Source: Rhodopirellula europaea 6C (lineage in GTDB: Bacteria; Planctomycetota; Planctomycetia; Pirellulales; Pirellulaceae). Taken from it: 56,966 nt of DNA. The position numbers and the translations under genes were made by a program. Under the pieces are notes generated by a model, which worked only from the letters and a program-made list of their open reading frames with translations, made no database searches and was not told the DNA's origin. The stretch spans positions 1 through 56,966 of the forward strand of contig NZ_ANMO01000253.1 of NCBI RefSeq assembly GCF_000338295.1, in the 5' to 3' direction. Positions 19,993 through 30,533 of the stretch are shown here, piece after piece; within the stretch, counting starts at the first letter, position 1, and each line of letters opens with the position of its first letter.

Positions 19993-20601
19993 ATGAAGAC
20001 GACCAAGGTGGACTCTTTGAAGAACGATTTGGCACTGAACCAAATCATCGAATCGTGCAACTCGATTCAATCAACCGTTCATCAGTCTCAAATGCTCCCA
20101 GTCTCGCGTGGCGAAACGGGCCCGCTTCGATGGCGAGAATCCTGTGACAAGAAGATTGCGGTCGCTCGAGACGTCCTTCAATTTCGAATCACGTTGGAGA
20201 TGCCACAGATCAAGAACGAGTGCGATGTAGTGCAAGTAGCACTTTCACGTACCTACGGCCCCAACTTGATGTTCGACCGTATCGTATCGACTCACATTGA
20301 CGGAAAGCCCGCTCGACCGACAAACCAATCCATGCACCGGAGCCTTGACCTGCATTTCAATGCGGTTCAAAGCGGTGCGACCGTGATCATCCTGTACCAA
20401 GTTCGCGTCGACTGCAACGCGGATCCATCAATCGTCGCTCTCGATCATATCGACGTTCGATGGGCGTACCGCTCGCAAAGCAAACACGATGCTTCCCGCA
20501 AGGCTCACACAGCTTCACCCGGAGTCTCCGCTCCACACGTCGCCGGACTCGTTCCCGCCGCCCGTGCCAAAGCATCTGCTTTGACATCGACCATCGTCTG
20601 A
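19993..20601 (+). CDS. Hypothetical protein, beta-rich, unknown function
   Basis: A 202-residue protein with no signal peptide. I chose the ATG at 19993 because GGAGCGG lies a few bases upstream; the open frame extends upstream to 19837, but that part looks noncoding. The middle (about residues 55-155) alternates hydrophobic and polar residues as in a beta sandwich: VLQFRITLEM, VVQVALSRTY, LMFDRIVSTHIDG, HRSLDLHFNAV, ATVIILYQVRVDC. The last 40 residues are Ala/Ser/Thr-rich and probably disordered. The gene is convergent with the next one and has no informative neighbours. I cannot place it in a family. Confidence 0.5.
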   Translation: MKTTKVDSLKNDLALNQIIESCNSIQSTVHQSQMLPVSRGETGPLRWRESCDKKIAVARDVLQFRITLEMPQIKNECDVVQVALSRTYGPNLMFDRIVSTHIDGKPARPTNQSMHRSLDLHFNAVQSGATVIILYQVRVDCNADPSIVALDHIDVRWAYRSQSKHDASRKAHTASPGVSAPHVAGLVPAARAKASALTSTIV

Positions 20602-20660
20602 AACGCCCCAACCAGGAACGAATGAACGATCTGTCAACAAGCGTGAGCCATCTCGGTTGC

Positions 20661-21182
20661 TCAGCGTCTCGGCATTGCGTTGTCGACATTGACTGACGCG
20701 AGTGTGTAGGCGTCTTCCGAACGCCCTTGTTCACGCAACCGGGCGGCAATGCGTTCAGCCCGAGCCGCACGCTTTGCTTCAGCTCGTGCGAGTCGATAAG
20801 CCTGGACATCCGCTTCACCTTGCATCGCAGCGAGCCGCTGCTGCTGGGCATTTTGATACGCCAAGCTCGCAATTCGCCGCTGATTCGCCAACAGTTGTTG
20901 CTGATATTGCGACGCAATCAAATTGCTCTGCGGATAGCTGCTGACCAATTGGTTCTGGCTATATGGATTTTGGGCATACTGCGAACTACTCGCAAACGAG
21001 GTGGGGCTGCCCGATGGCGGTCCCCCACCTCGAGAACGACATTGGCTAAACGCGTCACCCCCGAAGAACGCAACGGATAACAACGCCGCTGCAACGAGAA
21101 AAAAGCCTCGACAGAGATCCCTCTTACCATGATTCCCTGCACCGATATTCTTTGAACCGATTTTCCCCATACTGATATTCAT
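20661..21182 (-). CDS. Secreted Gln/Ala/Arg-rich small protein, unknown function
   Basis: A 173-residue protein. The ATG at 21182 is preferred because GGGA lies close upstream and the signal peptide then sits near the N terminus (CRGFFLVAAALLSVAFFGGDAFSQ, about residues 23-46). After the cleavage region comes a Ser/Gly/Pro/Tyr/Gln-rich stretch, then a charged helix rich in Ala, Arg, Glu and Gln (LARAEAKRAARAERIAARLREQG) likely to form a coiled coil. Such short secreted proteins of low complexity are frequent in Pirellulaceae, but I recognise no family. It is convergent with the preceding plus-strand gene. Confidence 0.5.
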   Translation of the reverse strand: MNISMGKIGSKNIGAGNHGKRDLCRGFFLVAAALLSVAFFGGDAFSQCRSRGGGPPSGSPTSFASSSQYAQNPYSQNQLVSSYPQSNLIASQYQQQLLANQRRIASLAYQNAQQQRLAAMQGEADVQAYRLARAEAKRAARAERIAARLREQGRSEDAYTLASVNVDNAMPRR

Positions 21183-21449
21183 TGTGTCCCCATCGCGTCG
21201 TCGAAGAACCAAAGGCAACCGAGATCGCCAACACGACGACTCGTCCTCTCCCTACCAAAGGACGCTTTCACGCAAAAACGTCACGGGAAGTTGATCGAAA
21301 GCAGGCAATGCTTGTTGAGCCCAACCGGATCTCGATTCAGGTCGGACCGGGAATGGGCGGCGTCTCCCCTTTCCGCTGTTCCCCCATCGGTGGAAGATGG
21401 ATTCGATGTCCGTCTCCTGTTTTGCCAGCGATGCTGAAGAGCCTGTGCC

Positions 21450-22871
21450 ATGAATTTCAAGACGACGATCCTTGCTGCGGCCGTTGCGATTGCACTCCTC
21501 GCCCCCCGACCAATCCAAAGTGAAGAGCCAGCCATGAAGACAAAATGGGCCATCGTGATTCATGGCGGAGCCGGCAGCTCACCAGCTCAACTCGGCGAGG
21601 CATCGAGCCAAAAACGAACCGCCGGATTGCAACACGCACTGCAAACAGGCCGCGACATGCTGGCTGATGGAGCGACCGCCATGGACACGGTCGAAGCTGT
21701 GATTCGAACCTTGGAGGACAATCCGATCTTCAACGCCGGGCGAGGATCCGTAGTAACGAACGAGGGTCGCGTCGAGATGGATTCATCCGTGATGGATGGC
21801 AAGACGCTCGCGTGTGGCGCAGTTGCCGGAGTGACACGGGTCAAGAATCCGATCTCACTCGCACGCCGCGTGATGACTGAAACCAAACACGTCCTGCTTG
21901 TCGGTCCAGGCGCCGACGAGTTTGCAGAAGCTCAGCAAGTACCACTCGTCGATCCGGAATACTTTCTCTCCCAACGCGATGGCGATGACGCAGCAAACAT
22001 TGCTTCTGCAAGTCAGGAAAAAGACGAATCCCACCTCGGAACCGTCGGCTGTGTTGTGCTGGATTTGCATGGGAACTTGGCCGCAGGAACCAGCACCGGT
22101 GGCACCGCGAACAAACTGCCAGGACGAGTTGGTGATTCACCCATCGTCGGTGCGGGCACGTACGCCGCCAATGGTTTGTGCGCCGTTTCCGGCACCGGTG
22201 TTGGTGAAGAATACATTCGCAACAGTGTCGCTTATGACATCGCCGCGCAAATGCGATACGCGAACCAGTCGCTCGAGTCAGCAATCACGGACATTATGTT
22301 GAATCGCCTCGAACCTGGTGTCGGTGGATTGATTGCCGTCTCCCAGCAGGGCGAGATTGTGATGCAGCACAACACCCCGGGCATGAGCTGCGGAGCAGCC
22401 GACAGCACAGGACGATTCGAGACGCACCTGATTCTCGATAACGGTGGAGCACCAACAACAGCGACCACCGAACCAAGCCAATCGGCGTCCGATGAATCGG
22501 CGATTACTGAACTGATTCAGCAACAGGCCAGCGATTGGAACGCCGGCGACATTGACGCTTTCATGAAAGTCTACTGGAAGAGCGACCAACTCACATTCTC
22601 TTCCGGTGGTGAAGTGACACGTGGGTTCGACGCAACGTTGCAGCGATACAAAGAACGCTATCCAAATCCTGAGAAGATGGGAAAGCTCACCTTCACAGAC
22701 TTGGAATTCCTGCCGCTGGGTGACTCCGCCATGCAAGTCCTCGGTGTTTGGAAACTCGCTCGAACGGAGCCGATGGAGGGCAAGTTCACGCTCGTGTTTC
22801 GACGATTCCCGGAAGGTTGGAAAATCGTTCACGACCACACCTCAAAGTCGCCCGACACGCAAGACGACTGA
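21450..22871 (+). CDS. Secreted isoaspartyl peptidase/L-asparaginase fused to an NTF2-like (SnoaL/DUF4440) domain
   Basis: 473 residues. A signal peptide (residues 1-24, ILAAAVAIALLAPRPIQS) precedes an Ntn-hydrolase of the plant-type asparaginase family (about 31-330). The motifs are VIHGGAGS, NPIFNAGRGS and HLGTVGCVVLD. The conserved Thr198 in GTVG becomes the N-terminal nucleophile after self-cleavage. STGGTANKLPGRVGDSPIVGAGTYA forms the substrate pocket. A linker rich in Thr, Ser and Ala (331-348) leads to a second domain (349-470) with DWNAGDIDAFMKVYW and WKIVHDHTS, typical of NTF2-like calcium/calmodulin-kinase-association or DUF4440 proteins. The enzyme would hydrolyse asparagine or beta-aspartyl peptides in the periplasm. 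The role of the added domain is unknown. Confidence 0.9.
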   Translation: MNFKTTILAAAVAIALLAPRPIQSEEPAMKTKWAIVIHGGAGSSPAQLGEASSQKRTAGLQHALQTGRDMLADGATAMDTVEAVIRTLEDNPIFNAGRGSVVTNEGRVEMDSSVMDGKTLACGAVAGVTRVKNPISLARRVMTETKHVLLVGPGADEFAEAQQVPLVDPEYFLSQRDGDDAANIASASQEKDESHLGTVGCVVLDLHGNLAAGTSTGGTANKLPGRVGDSPIVGAGTYAANGLCAVSGTGVGEEYIRNSVAYDIAAQMRYANQSLESAITDIMLNRLEPGVGGLIAVSQQGEIVMQHNTPGMSCGAADSTGRFETHLILDNGGAPTTATTEPSQSASDESAITELIQQQASDWNAGDIDAFMKVYWKSDQLTFSSGGEVTRGFDATLQRYKERYPNPEKMGKLTFTDLEFLPLGDSAMQVLGVWKLARTEPMEGKFTLVFRRFPEGWKIVHDHTSKSPDTQDD

Positions 22872-23003
22872 ACGACCGCCGGTCTTCAAAGCGAACCCTC
22901 GAAGTAGAAAGGGCATGCGTTGATTCGTTTCCACCCACCTTGGGTGTTAGACTCTTCCGTCACGGATCACCGCCATTCCAATTCCCCTTCGATCGTGACG
23001 AGT

Positions 23004-26000
23004 ATGGTTTTCTGCTTTGAAAAAGGCTTCCCAACGCGTTTCGGACTGCTGACACTGGCATTGGTGCTGCCTCTCTCACCAGACGCATTCGCAATCGATT
23101 TCAACCGAGACGTGCGACCAATTCTCTCGGAGAACTGCTTTCATTGTCACGGACCGGATGCCGAATCGCGCGAGGCAGACCTGCGTCTCGACACTCAAAC
23201 CGGCTCTCGCGAAAACCTTTCAGGGAGCCCTGCGATTGTCCCGAACGAGCCGGATCAAAGTGAGCTGATCGCAAGGATCTTCTCTGACGACCCTGGCATG
23301 TTGATGCCGCCGCCGGAGTCGAAACGCAGCTTGTCGGCTCACCAAAAGTCCATTCTGAAATCATGGATCGCCGAGGGCGGTGGTTACGAACAACATTGGG
23401 CCTTCATCGCACCGACTCGCCCAAGTGCTCCTCAGCTTGATCAAGCCGCGGCGTCTTCGCATCCAGTCGACCGCTTCATCAGAAATCGGTTGCGTGAGCG
23501 AGGTCTCGAGCCATCCCAGCCCGCCGATCGACGCACCTTGATTCGCCGAGTCTCACTTGATCTCACAGGGCTCCCGCCATCGCCGGAACAAGTTGAATCC
23601 TTCGTCAACGATTCTGATCTGAATGCTTATGAGCGATTGGTCGATCGGCTGTTAGCATCCGAACAGTTTGGCGAACGTTGGGCGAGACCTTGGTTAGACC
23701 TGGCTCGCTACGCCGATTCCAATGGGTTTCAAGCTGACCAATTGCGAGAGAGCTGGGCTTATCGCGATTGGGTGATCGACGCCTTGAACGATGACATGCC
23801 CTTTGATCAGTTCACAATTGAACAGCTCGCCGGCGACCTGTTGCCGGATGCGACTATCAACCAAAAAATCGCAACGGGCTTTCATCGCACCGTGCCGTGC
23901 AATGTGGAAGCCGGTGTTCATCCGGAAGAAAATCGGGTGAACCAAGTCATCGACCGGGTCAATGCGACAGCCACTGCGTGGTTGGGAATGACCATCGAAT
24001 GTGCCCAGTGTCACGATCACAAATACGATCCGGTCAGCCAAGACGAGTACTACAAGCTTTTCGCGTTCTTCAACAACACTCCGATGGAGGTAGAAAACCC
24101 GAGTGGCAAAGGCGTGTCCTTTGACTTTTGGGGTCCAAAAATGGACTTGCCGCTACCTCCTGATCGAGCGAGCGTTCGGAGTCAGCTACAAGACGAAATC
24201 GCTGCCTTGGAAGCCGAAAGGAATTCGGTTCTGGAAAAGGGTGATTTCGAAAACTGGACCAAGCAACTCACAACTGCACTCGACAACCAACCGGAGTGGA
24301 AAACGCTTCCGGTTGCCTCGGTCAATTCGACCGGTGGCGAAGAGTTTGAGATCCTCGAGGACCAGTCCATCTTGTTCTCGGGCAATGTGCCGAACACGAC
24401 TGTCTACGAGATCGACTGTGATGAGATCCCCGCTGACATCGTCGGATGGAAGGTCGAAGCGCTGACTCATCCAAGTCTTCCGGGAACAGGCCCGGGCCGC
24501 GGTGATGCCGTGCGATCCAATTTCATCTTGAGTGAATTTGAGGTGGAGGTTGTTTCGAAGGAAGGTAAACCCTCCAAACGTCTGGTGCTGCATTCGGCAA
24601 AGGCCGACTATTCCCAATCCGGATGGAACGTCGCCGACGCAATTGACGGCGATCCCAAAACGGGTTGGGCGATCGCATCGAAATTCCAACAATCACACTG
24701 GGCACAGTTTCTGCTTCAAACACCACTTCGTCGAAACGATGACTCAACGTTGCGATTCCGGTTGAAACAACATTACGGAAGAGGTCGAACGATCGGACGT
24801 GTGCGTCTCTCTGCCTTGTGCGGTGATCCACTCTCAATCGATGTCCCCGAAAAAGTCGCGGAAGCGGCGAGGAAACCGGCAAAAGATCGATCGCCAAGTG
24901 AGTTCGCGACGCTCGAAAGTCATTACGAGAAAACCAACCCGAAGGCGAGGGCACTCGAACGACAAATCCGAAAGCTATCGAAGCGACTGGAATCGACACA
25001 GCCCGCCACCACGCTCGTCATGGTGGAGATGAAAGAGCAACGCGAAACATTTGTGATGCAACGTGGCAACTACTTGTCACCTGGAGACCGGGTTTCACCG
25101 GGTACGCCGATGGCTCTTCATCCAATGGACGAAGACCTTCCACCAAACCGCTTGGGCCTTGCACATTGGTTGGTCGATCCTGCGAATCCGTTGACCGCGC
25201 GGGTGACCGTCAATCGCTGGTGGGCACAATTGTTTGGTCACGGAATTGTGGACACTCTGGAAGACTTTGGAACACAGTCTTCGCCGCCGACACATCCTGC
25301 GTTGCTCGACTGGTTGGCCGTTGAGTTTGTTGAATCAGGATGGTCGATGAAGCATGTTTTGAAAACGATCGTGACGTCCGAGACCTACCAACAGGACTCC
25401 AAAGTTCGCGCCGATTTGATCGAAGCAGACCCGGCGAACAAATGGTACGCGAGAGGACCACGCTTTCGCATGTCAGCGGAAATGATTCGCGACAATGCCT
25501 TGGCCGTCAGCGGTTTGCTTTCGACCGAGATGCATGGTCCACCCATCATGCCGCATCAGCCGACGGGAATTTGGCGGCAAGTTGGTCGGAATGAACCGAA
25601 ATGGATTGCGGCAATCGATCAAGACCGATACCGACGCGGCGTGTATGTGGTGTGGCGTCGCGCTGCACCTTATCCCAGCTTTGTAAATTTCGATGGTCCC
25701 GATCGCAGTTCTTGCGTGGTGGGTCGGCCGAGAACCAACACGCCACTACAAGCACTCACGCTACTCAACGATCCGGCTTACGTCGAAATGGCTCTCGCTC
25801 TGGCAAATCGCATCCTTTGTGAACACCCCGACGAGAGCGACTCCGATCGACTCTCGGCAGCATTTGAAATCGTGCTTGCTCGACAACCAGACCCAAACGA
25901 ATCCGCTCGGTTGATGGCGTTTCTTGATGAGCGAAAGCAACACCTTCAATTCAATCCCGAGCTTGCCAAATCGCTCGTTCAAGAACACTCGTTTCCGAAT

Positions 26001-26093
26001 CACACCACTCATTCATCCACGGAAGAATTGGGTGCATGGTTCTACGTCGCAAACGTCCTGTTGAACTTGGACGAGACGATCACGAAGGACTGA
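23004..26093 (+). CDS. Planctomycete cytochrome c protein with DUF1549 and DUF1553 (PSD1 family)
   Basis: 1029 residues. The ATG at 23004 starts a signal peptide ([18 protein letters not shown]); an open frame from 22920 adds a non-signal-like leader. The heme site CFHCH (45-49) lies in a Planctomycete cytochrome C domain ([14 protein letters not shown]). It is followed by DUF1549 ([11 protein letters not shown] to about residue 350, with [18 protein letters not shown]), a variable middle region with a discoidin-like segment ([19 protein letters not shown]), a coiled coil (about 600-660), and DUF1553 ([24 protein letters not shown] to the C terminus). These large secreted proteins are almost always followed by a DUF1501 gene, as here, 44 bases downstream. 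Their chemistry is unproven; a periplasmic redox or polysaccharide-processing complex is the usual inference. Confidence 0.93.
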   Translation: MVFCFEKGFPTRFGLLTLALVLPLSPDAFAIDFNRDVRPILSENCFHCHGPDAESREADLRLDTQTGSRENLSGSPAIVPNEPDQSELIARIFSDDPGMLMPPPESKRSLSAHQKSILKSWIAEGGGYEQHWAFIAPTRPSAPQLDQAAASSHPVDRFIRNRLRERGLEPSQPADRRTLIRRVSLDLTGLPPSPEQVESFVNDSDLNAYERLVDRLLASEQFGERWARPWLDLARYADSNGFQADQLRESWAYRDWVIDALNDDMPFDQFTIEQLAGDLLPDATINQKIATGFHRTVPCNVEAGVHPEENRVNQVIDRVNATATAWLGMTIECAQCHDHKYDPVSQDEYYKLFAFFNNTPMEVENPSGKGVSFDFWGPKMDLPLPPDRASVRSQLQDEIAALEAERNSVLEKGDFENWTKQLTTALDNQPEWKTLPVASVNSTGGEEFEILEDQSILFSGNVPNTTVYEIDCDEIPADIVGWKVEALTHPSLPGTGPGRGDAVRSNFILSEFEVEVVSKEGKPSKRLVLHSAKADYSQSGWNVADAIDGDPKTGWAIASKFQQSHWAQFLLQTPLRRNDDSTLRFRLKQHYGRGRTIGRVRLSALCGDPLSIDVPEKVAEAARKPAKDRSPSEFATLESHYEKTNPKARALERQIRKLSKRLESTQPATTLVMVEMKEQRETFVMQRGNYLSPGDRVSPGTPMALHPMDEDLPPNRLGLAHWLVDPANPLTARVTVNRWWAQLFGHGIVDTLEDFGTQSSPPTHPALLDWLAVEFVESGWSMKHVLKTIVTSETYQQDSKVRADLIEADPANKWYARGPRFRMSAEMIRDNALAVSGLLSTEMHGPPIMPHQPTGIWRQVGRNEPKWIAAIDQDRYRRGVYVVWRRAAPYPSFVNFDGPDRSSCVVGRPRTNTPLQALTLLNDPAYVEMALALANRILCEHPDESDSDRLSAAFEIVLARQPDPNESARLMAFLDERKQHLQFNPELAKSLVQEHSFPNHTTHSSTEELGAWFYVANVLLNLDETITKD

Positions 26094-26137
26094 AGCCTCC
26101 CCACAAATTCCTCGATTCATTGAGATGGTCGTCGAAG

Positions 26138-27619
26138 ATGAAAACATATCGATCAGAACAACGACTCAACGAGTCCGCTGCCGCGGCAATGTCCGCAAAC
26201 GAGACTCGTCGACAACTCTTTCAACGAGCCGGCATGAGCCTCGGTGGATTCGCGCTAACGTCACTGTTCCAAACCGAACAAAACGCAGCGTTTGGAAAAG
26301 ACGACATTGAATCCACGCTCGGGATGCACCATCCGGCGCGAGCCAAAAGCGTGATCTACATCCACATGGTCGGTGCACCGTCACATCTGGATCTGTTCGA
26401 TTACAAACCCGTTCTGCAGGAGCGTTCAGGACAACTGTGCCCGGATGAGTTCTTCAACGGAAAGCAACTGGCGTTCATTCGCGAACAACCCAAGTTGTTT
26501 GGCACTCCAACGGATCAATCTTTTCAGTTTCAACGCTGCGGAGAATCAGGAGCGGAAATTTCGAACTTGATGCCCAACCTGCAGTCGGTTGCAGACGAAT
26601 TGTGTTTCATCAAAACGCTGCACACTGACCAATTCAATCACGCGCCCGCCCAAATGTTCTTGCTCAGCGGCTTTGAACGCTTTGGTCGGCCCAGCATCGG
26701 GTCTTGGGTCAGCTATGGGATAGGAAGCGAAAACAAGAACCTGCCGGACTTTGTCACGCTGATCACGGGACAAGTTTTAGGAGCGGGCAACAGTGCATGG
26801 GGAAGCGGTTTCCTGCCAACCGTTCACCAAGGAATTGAGTTCCGAAGTCAAGGCGATCCCGTCCTCTTCTTATCCAACCCCGAGGGCATGCGACCGTCTG
26901 ACCGTCGAAAGGTTGTCGATGCCGTCAAAGATCTCAACGCTTTGCGATTGGATGACGTTGGTGATCCAGAAATCTCGACTCGCATCAGCCAGTACGAGAT
27001 GGCCTATCGGATGCAAACCTCCGTGCCCGAGTTGATGAACATTGACGATGAAACTGCTGAGGTTCATCAGATGTATGGAACAAAACCCGGCAAAACGAGC
27101 TTCGCCAACAACTGCTTGCTCGCCCGACGTCTGGTCGAACGCGGAGTGCGTTTTGTTCAACTGTTTGATCAAGGATGGGATCACCACGGAAACATCGAGA
27201 ATCGCTTGACAGCGAAAACGAAAGAAGTCGACCAACCGATCGCAGCGTTGATCAAAGACCTCAAACAACGAGGGATGCTGGACGACACGCTCGTGGTCTG
27301 GGCTGCTGAATTTGGTCGCACGCCGATGGCACAAGCAAGCAACGGCGGGGGCACCCCGACAAAGATCGGGCGAGACCACCACAAAGAAGCTTTCACAATC
27401 TGGATGGCAGGCGGAGGCACTAAGAGCGGACACACCCACGGAATGACCGATGAACTCGGCTATGGGATCGCAGAAGATGGAGTGCATGTTCACGACCTGA
27501 ACGCCACCATCCTGCATCTGCTCGGGATCGATCATGAGCGGCTGACATTCCGCTACCAAGGACGCCAGTTTCGACTCACCGACGTTCACGGAAACGTCAT
27601 CAACGACATCATCAGTTGA
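26138..27619 (+). CDS. DUF1501 protein with twin-arginine signal
   Basis: 493 residues. I chose the ATG at 26138 because it puts a Tat-like motif ([22 protein letters not shown], Arg24-Arg25) near the N terminus. DUF1501 is related to the alkaline phosphatase/sulfatase fold. Matching segments are [72 protein letters not shown] and [12 protein letters not shown]. The protein is presumably folded in the cytoplasm and exported. It lies 44 bases after its usual partner, the DUF1549/DUF1553 gene, so the two are probably one operon. The biochemical function of DUF1501 is not established. Confidence 0.93.
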   Translation: MKTYRSEQRLNESAAAAMSANETRRQLFQRAGMSLGGFALTSLFQTEQNAAFGKDDIESTLGMHHPARAKSVIYIHMVGAPSHLDLFDYKPVLQERSGQLCPDEFFNGKQLAFIREQPKLFGTPTDQSFQFQRCGESGAEISNLMPNLQSVADELCFIKTLHTDQFNHAPAQMFLLSGFERFGRPSIGSWVSYGIGSENKNLPDFVTLITGQVLGAGNSAWGSGFLPTVHQGIEFRSQGDPVLFLSNPEGMRPSDRRKVVDAVKDLNALRLDDVGDPEISTRISQYEMAYRMQTSVPELMNIDDETAEVHQMYGTKPGKTSFANNCLLARRLVERGVRFVQLFDQGWDHHGNIENRLTAKTKEVDQPIAALIKDLKQRGMLDDTLVVWAAEFGRTPMAQASNGGGTPTKIGRDHHKEAFTIWMAGGGTKSGHTHGMTDELGYGIAEDGVHVHDLNATILHLLGIDHERLTFRYQGRQFRLTDVHGNVINDIIS

Positions 27620-27627
27620 CTTCTTGC

Positions 27628-27649
27628 CGCGATCGCCCGGTGCATCGCG
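27628..27649. terminator. Weak hairpin between convergent genes
   Basis: CGCGAT (27628-27633) pairs with ATCGCG (27644-27649) across a 10-base loop in the 30-base gap between the convergent DUF1501 and sulfatase genes. There is no T-run, so this is only a position-based guess at a shared terminator. Confidence 0.2.
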
Positions 27650-29407
27650 TCATTCGGCGGGCTGTCGGGTGATGGTGAGTCCGTTCAATTCAATCATGAC
27701 GCCGTCCTGGTCGTTTCGGTGCAAAGTCAGCGTTGAGGAACCAGCGGCAAGGTCAACAACTCCGATTGAGTGCTGCTGAAACGTCAGCATCCGTCGCGGA
27801 GTCGCCTTGGAATCCAAATCGGGCCGAACAACGCTTTTCATCGCGAATCGCGGAAGATTGGTGGTGACTTTTTGGTTGCCCGTCGTCAGCACGACCGCTG
27901 CCGAATCCGAATCGCAAACGTAGTGGATCACGATTTCGTATCGGCCAGCTTCCTTCACGTGGATCGGCCAATGGATCCGATCCTGCGGTGACGACCAGCG
28001 ATCGATCCAACTGTGTGCCCATGAAATTTCGTCGGCAAACCCGACTCCTCCTTCGGGCTTGGCATCCACGGCGGGCACAAAGACCGATCGCATCGGTTCG
28101 ATGGGAACAGGCCGCACCGCAGTGATACTGGGTGTGATTTCCTGCACATATTCTTCGATCTGCGATCGCAACTGCTTCGTCAATTCCGGATCACTCGACG
28201 CGACATCGGTGGTTTGGCCGGGGTCGTTCGTCATGTCAAACAATGACACCTTGGACTTCTCGATCGTCAATCGATGAGTGTTGGTTCGCACCGCCGCCTT
28301 GCCAAACTTCTGCAATTGCAACTGGTTGGGTCGATAGGTCAGGATCGAGCGGTCGTCGAGCTCGGCATCGGATCCATCGCGAATCAATTTGGCCAAGCTT
28401 CTTCCGTCCAGCGGCTTTTCCGTTGTCACCGGAATATCACACCACTGAGCCAGCGTTGGCAGCAGGTCAACGTGCGCCGCAATTTGAAAGATCGTTTGCG
28501 GCTTGATCTTTCCCGGCCAGCGAATGAAACATGGCACGCGACAGCCTCCTTCATGAACACTGCCTTTGGCGCCACGCATTCCACCGTTGAAGCGTTTTCC
28601 GTTGGGCCCGTTGTCTGTCAAAAACACAACGATGGTTTCCTCGTTCAACGAATGATCTGAAAGGCACTTCAGCAATCGCGAAACATTGGTGTCGATGTTT
28701 TGCACCATCGCGTACACGGCTGCTGTTTTCTCGTCAATCGTGCCGTCGTTGTACTGATCAAACAATTCTTGTCGCACCTGAAAGGGACCATGCGGCGCGT
28801 TAAGCGGCACATAACAAAAGAACGGATGGTCGCGATGGACGTTGACAAACTCGATCGCCGCGTCCGTCAAGACATCGGTGATGTATCCCTTGGTTTGCAC
28901 CGGCGTGCCGTTTCGCTCCAGCAACGCGTCGTCGTAAAGATTGAAATGCCCGCCACAGAACCCAAAGAACTCATCGAAACCTTGTCCATTGGGGTGCAGC
29001 GGCATCTGTGCGCCATTGTGCCACTTCCCAAAGCAGCCTGTCGCGTAGCCAGCCGCCTGGAACATCTCCGCAAGCGTCGTTTCCTCAGCCCGCATCACTT
29101 CACGGCGTCCCGTGACCCCAGCGACTCCGGTGCGTTCCGGATAACGCCCGGTCAGCAAGGCGGCTCGCGTCGGAGCACACACGGGGGAAACATAAAAACG
29201 ATCCAGTCGTGCACTTTGGTTTGCCAGAGCGTCCAACGTTGGCGTTGAGATTTTCGAATTCCCGTGCGACGCAAGATCACCCCATCCCTGATCGTCCGTC
29301 AAAATCAAAAGGACGTTCGGGTGTTCCACGGTCTCAGCCTGAACCGCCCCGAAGACAAGCATCTTCGAAAGCAACAACGCGATGGTGCAAAAAACGATCT
29401 TCGCCAT
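27650..29407 (-). CDS. Secreted sulfatase with C-terminal carbohydrate-binding-like sandwich
   Basis: 585 residues, start ATG at 29407 with GAGGA five bases before it. A signal peptide (1-24, IALLLSKMLVFGAVQA) is followed by an arylsulfatase-type domain. It has the metal ligands in LLILTDDQGWGD (Asp38, Asp39), the formylglycine site CAPTR with Cys77, GRYPERTG, and FLTDNGPNG. The region after about residue 455 (VGFADEISWAHSWIDRW to the end) is rich in beta strands and ends in SSTLTLHRNDQDGVMIELNGLTI, resembling the small carbohydrate-binding sandwich appended to many planctomycete sulfatases. It probably removes sulfate esters from algal polysaccharide in the periplasm or outside the cell; the substrate cannot be read from the sequence. 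It is divergent from the epimerase gene. Confidence 0.94.
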   Translation of the reverse strand: MAKIVFCTIALLLSKMLVFGAVQAETVEHPNVLLILTDDQGWGDLASHGNSKISTPTLDALANQSARLDRFYVSPVCAPTRAALLTGRYPERTGVAGVTGRREVMRAEETTLAEMFQAAGYATGCFGKWHNGAQMPLHPNGQGFDEFFGFCGGHFNLYDDALLERNGTPVQTKGYITDVLTDAAIEFVNVHRDHPFFCYVPLNAPHGPFQVRQELFDQYNDGTIDEKTAAVYAMVQNIDTNVSRLLKCLSDHSLNEETIVVFLTDNGPNGKRFNGGMRGAKGSVHEGGCRVPCFIRWPGKIKPQTIFQIAAHVDLLPTLAQWCDIPVTTEKPLDGRSLAKLIRDGSDAELDDRSILTYRPNQLQLQKFGKAAVRTNTHRLTIEKSKVSLFDMTNDPGQTTDVASSDPELTKQLRSQIEEYVQEITPSITAVRPVPIEPMRSVFVPAVDAKPEGGVGFADEISWAHSWIDRWSSPQDRIHWPIHVKEAGRYEIVIHYVCDSDSAAVVLTTGNQKVTTNLPRFAMKSVVRPDLDSKATPRRMLTFQQHSIGVVDLAAGSSTLTLHRNDQDGVMIELNGLTITRQPAE

Positions 29408-29443
29408 TCGGATCCTCGGTGGGTCGAGAGAGGTGGGAGCACA

Positions 29444-30529
29444 ATGTTAGACTTGCGAACAAAACATTGGACCACAATATGGCGGCAGAAAATGACAGTC
29501 GACTTGTCTGAACGGATCGAATCCGAAACGCAACTGGACGCATTGCTGGCCCGACCAAGTGATGCGCTGGTCGAATTCATGCGGCAACTCGATGGCGACC
29601 TGATCATTTTGGGGATCGCCGGGAAGATGGGCGTCAGCTTGGGACAACTGGCTGTCGCCGCGATCAGAAAGGCAGGCGTGTCGAAGAACGTATATGGCGT
29701 GGCACGATTCACCGACGCGGACGCTCGTGCTCGTTTGGAATCAGCCGGTGTGCAAACGATTCAGTGTGACTTGCTTGATCGAGAAGCTGTTGCCCAACTT
29801 CCTTCCGTGCCCAACGTCTTGTTCATGGCCGGCCGGAAATTTGGAACCGAAGGCACGGAGCCTCTGACTTGGGCGATGAACACGATGGCTCCTGCGAACG
29901 TCGCCCATCACTTTCGCGAATCCAAGATCGTTGCCTTTTCGACGGGCTGTGTTTACCCGCTGGCTTCTGTCGATCAACAACCAACCGAACTCACGCCACC
30001 GGGGCCGATCGGCGAGTACGCTCAATCGTGTCTGGGGCGAGAACGCATGTTCGAGTACGGCAGCCTTGAGTGGGGAACTCCCGTCTGTCTGTACCGACTG
30101 AACTACGCGATCGACCTGAGATACGGGGTGCTGCATGATATCGCCGCCAAGATTTGGAATGAGCAGCCCGTCGACAATTTCGTCCAAGCCTTCAACGTGA
30201 TTTGGCAGGGCGATGCGAATCATCAAGCTTTGATGTGCTTGGACCATTGCGCCTCGCCAGCCAACGTTCTCAACGTCACCGGTCCAGAAACCTTGCTCAC
30301 CGAAGATGTTGCTCGTCGATTTGGCGAACTGCTGAACAAGCCCGTGCAATTCACGACCACTCCCAGCGACGCTTCCTACCTGAGCGACAGTTCGCAAGCT
30401 AGAAAGCTGTTCGGAGCTCCGTCCGTCTCGGCCGATCAACTGATTCGCTGGCAAGCACACTGGATCAAAATCGGAGGGCGTTCACTGAACAAACCAACGC
30501 ATTTCGAAGTCAACGACGGAGCCTATTGA
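29444..30529 (+). CDS. NAD(P)-dependent sugar epimerase/dehydratase-like protein
   Basis: About 361 residues if it starts at the ATG at 29444, which has AGGTGGGAG just upstream; the ATG at 29492 (MTVDLSERIES) is a realistic alternative. It is an extended SDR with a Rossmann entry LIILGIAGKMGVSLGQLAV, a VARF/D switch after strand two (YGVARFTDADARARL), CDLLDREAV, NVLFMAGRKFG, and FSTGCVYPL. The GIAGKMG variant of the glycine motif and the G-E-Y-A-Q-S-C-L-G-R-E segment in place of the usual YxxxK are unusual. It ends 4 bases before the aldolase-like gene, so the two are surely co-transcribed and probably serve one sugar-acid pathway. The substrate is unknown. Confidence 0.8.
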   Translation: MLDLRTKHWTTIWRQKMTVDLSERIESETQLDALLARPSDALVEFMRQLDGDLIILGIAGKMGVSLGQLAVAAIRKAGVSKNVYGVARFTDADARARLESAGVQTIQCDLLDREAVAQLPSVPNVLFMAGRKFGTEGTEPLTWAMNTMAPANVAHHFRESKIVAFSTGCVYPLASVDQQPTELTPPGPIGEYAQSCLGRERMFEYGSLEWGTPVCLYRLNYAIDLRYGVLHDIAAKIWNEQPVDNFVQAFNVIWQGDANHQALMCLDHCASPANVLNVTGPETLLTEDVARRFGELLNKPVQFTTTPSDASYLSDSSQARKLFGAPSVSADQLIRWQAHWIKIGGRSLNKPTHFEVNDGAY

Positions 30530-30533
30530 ACCG

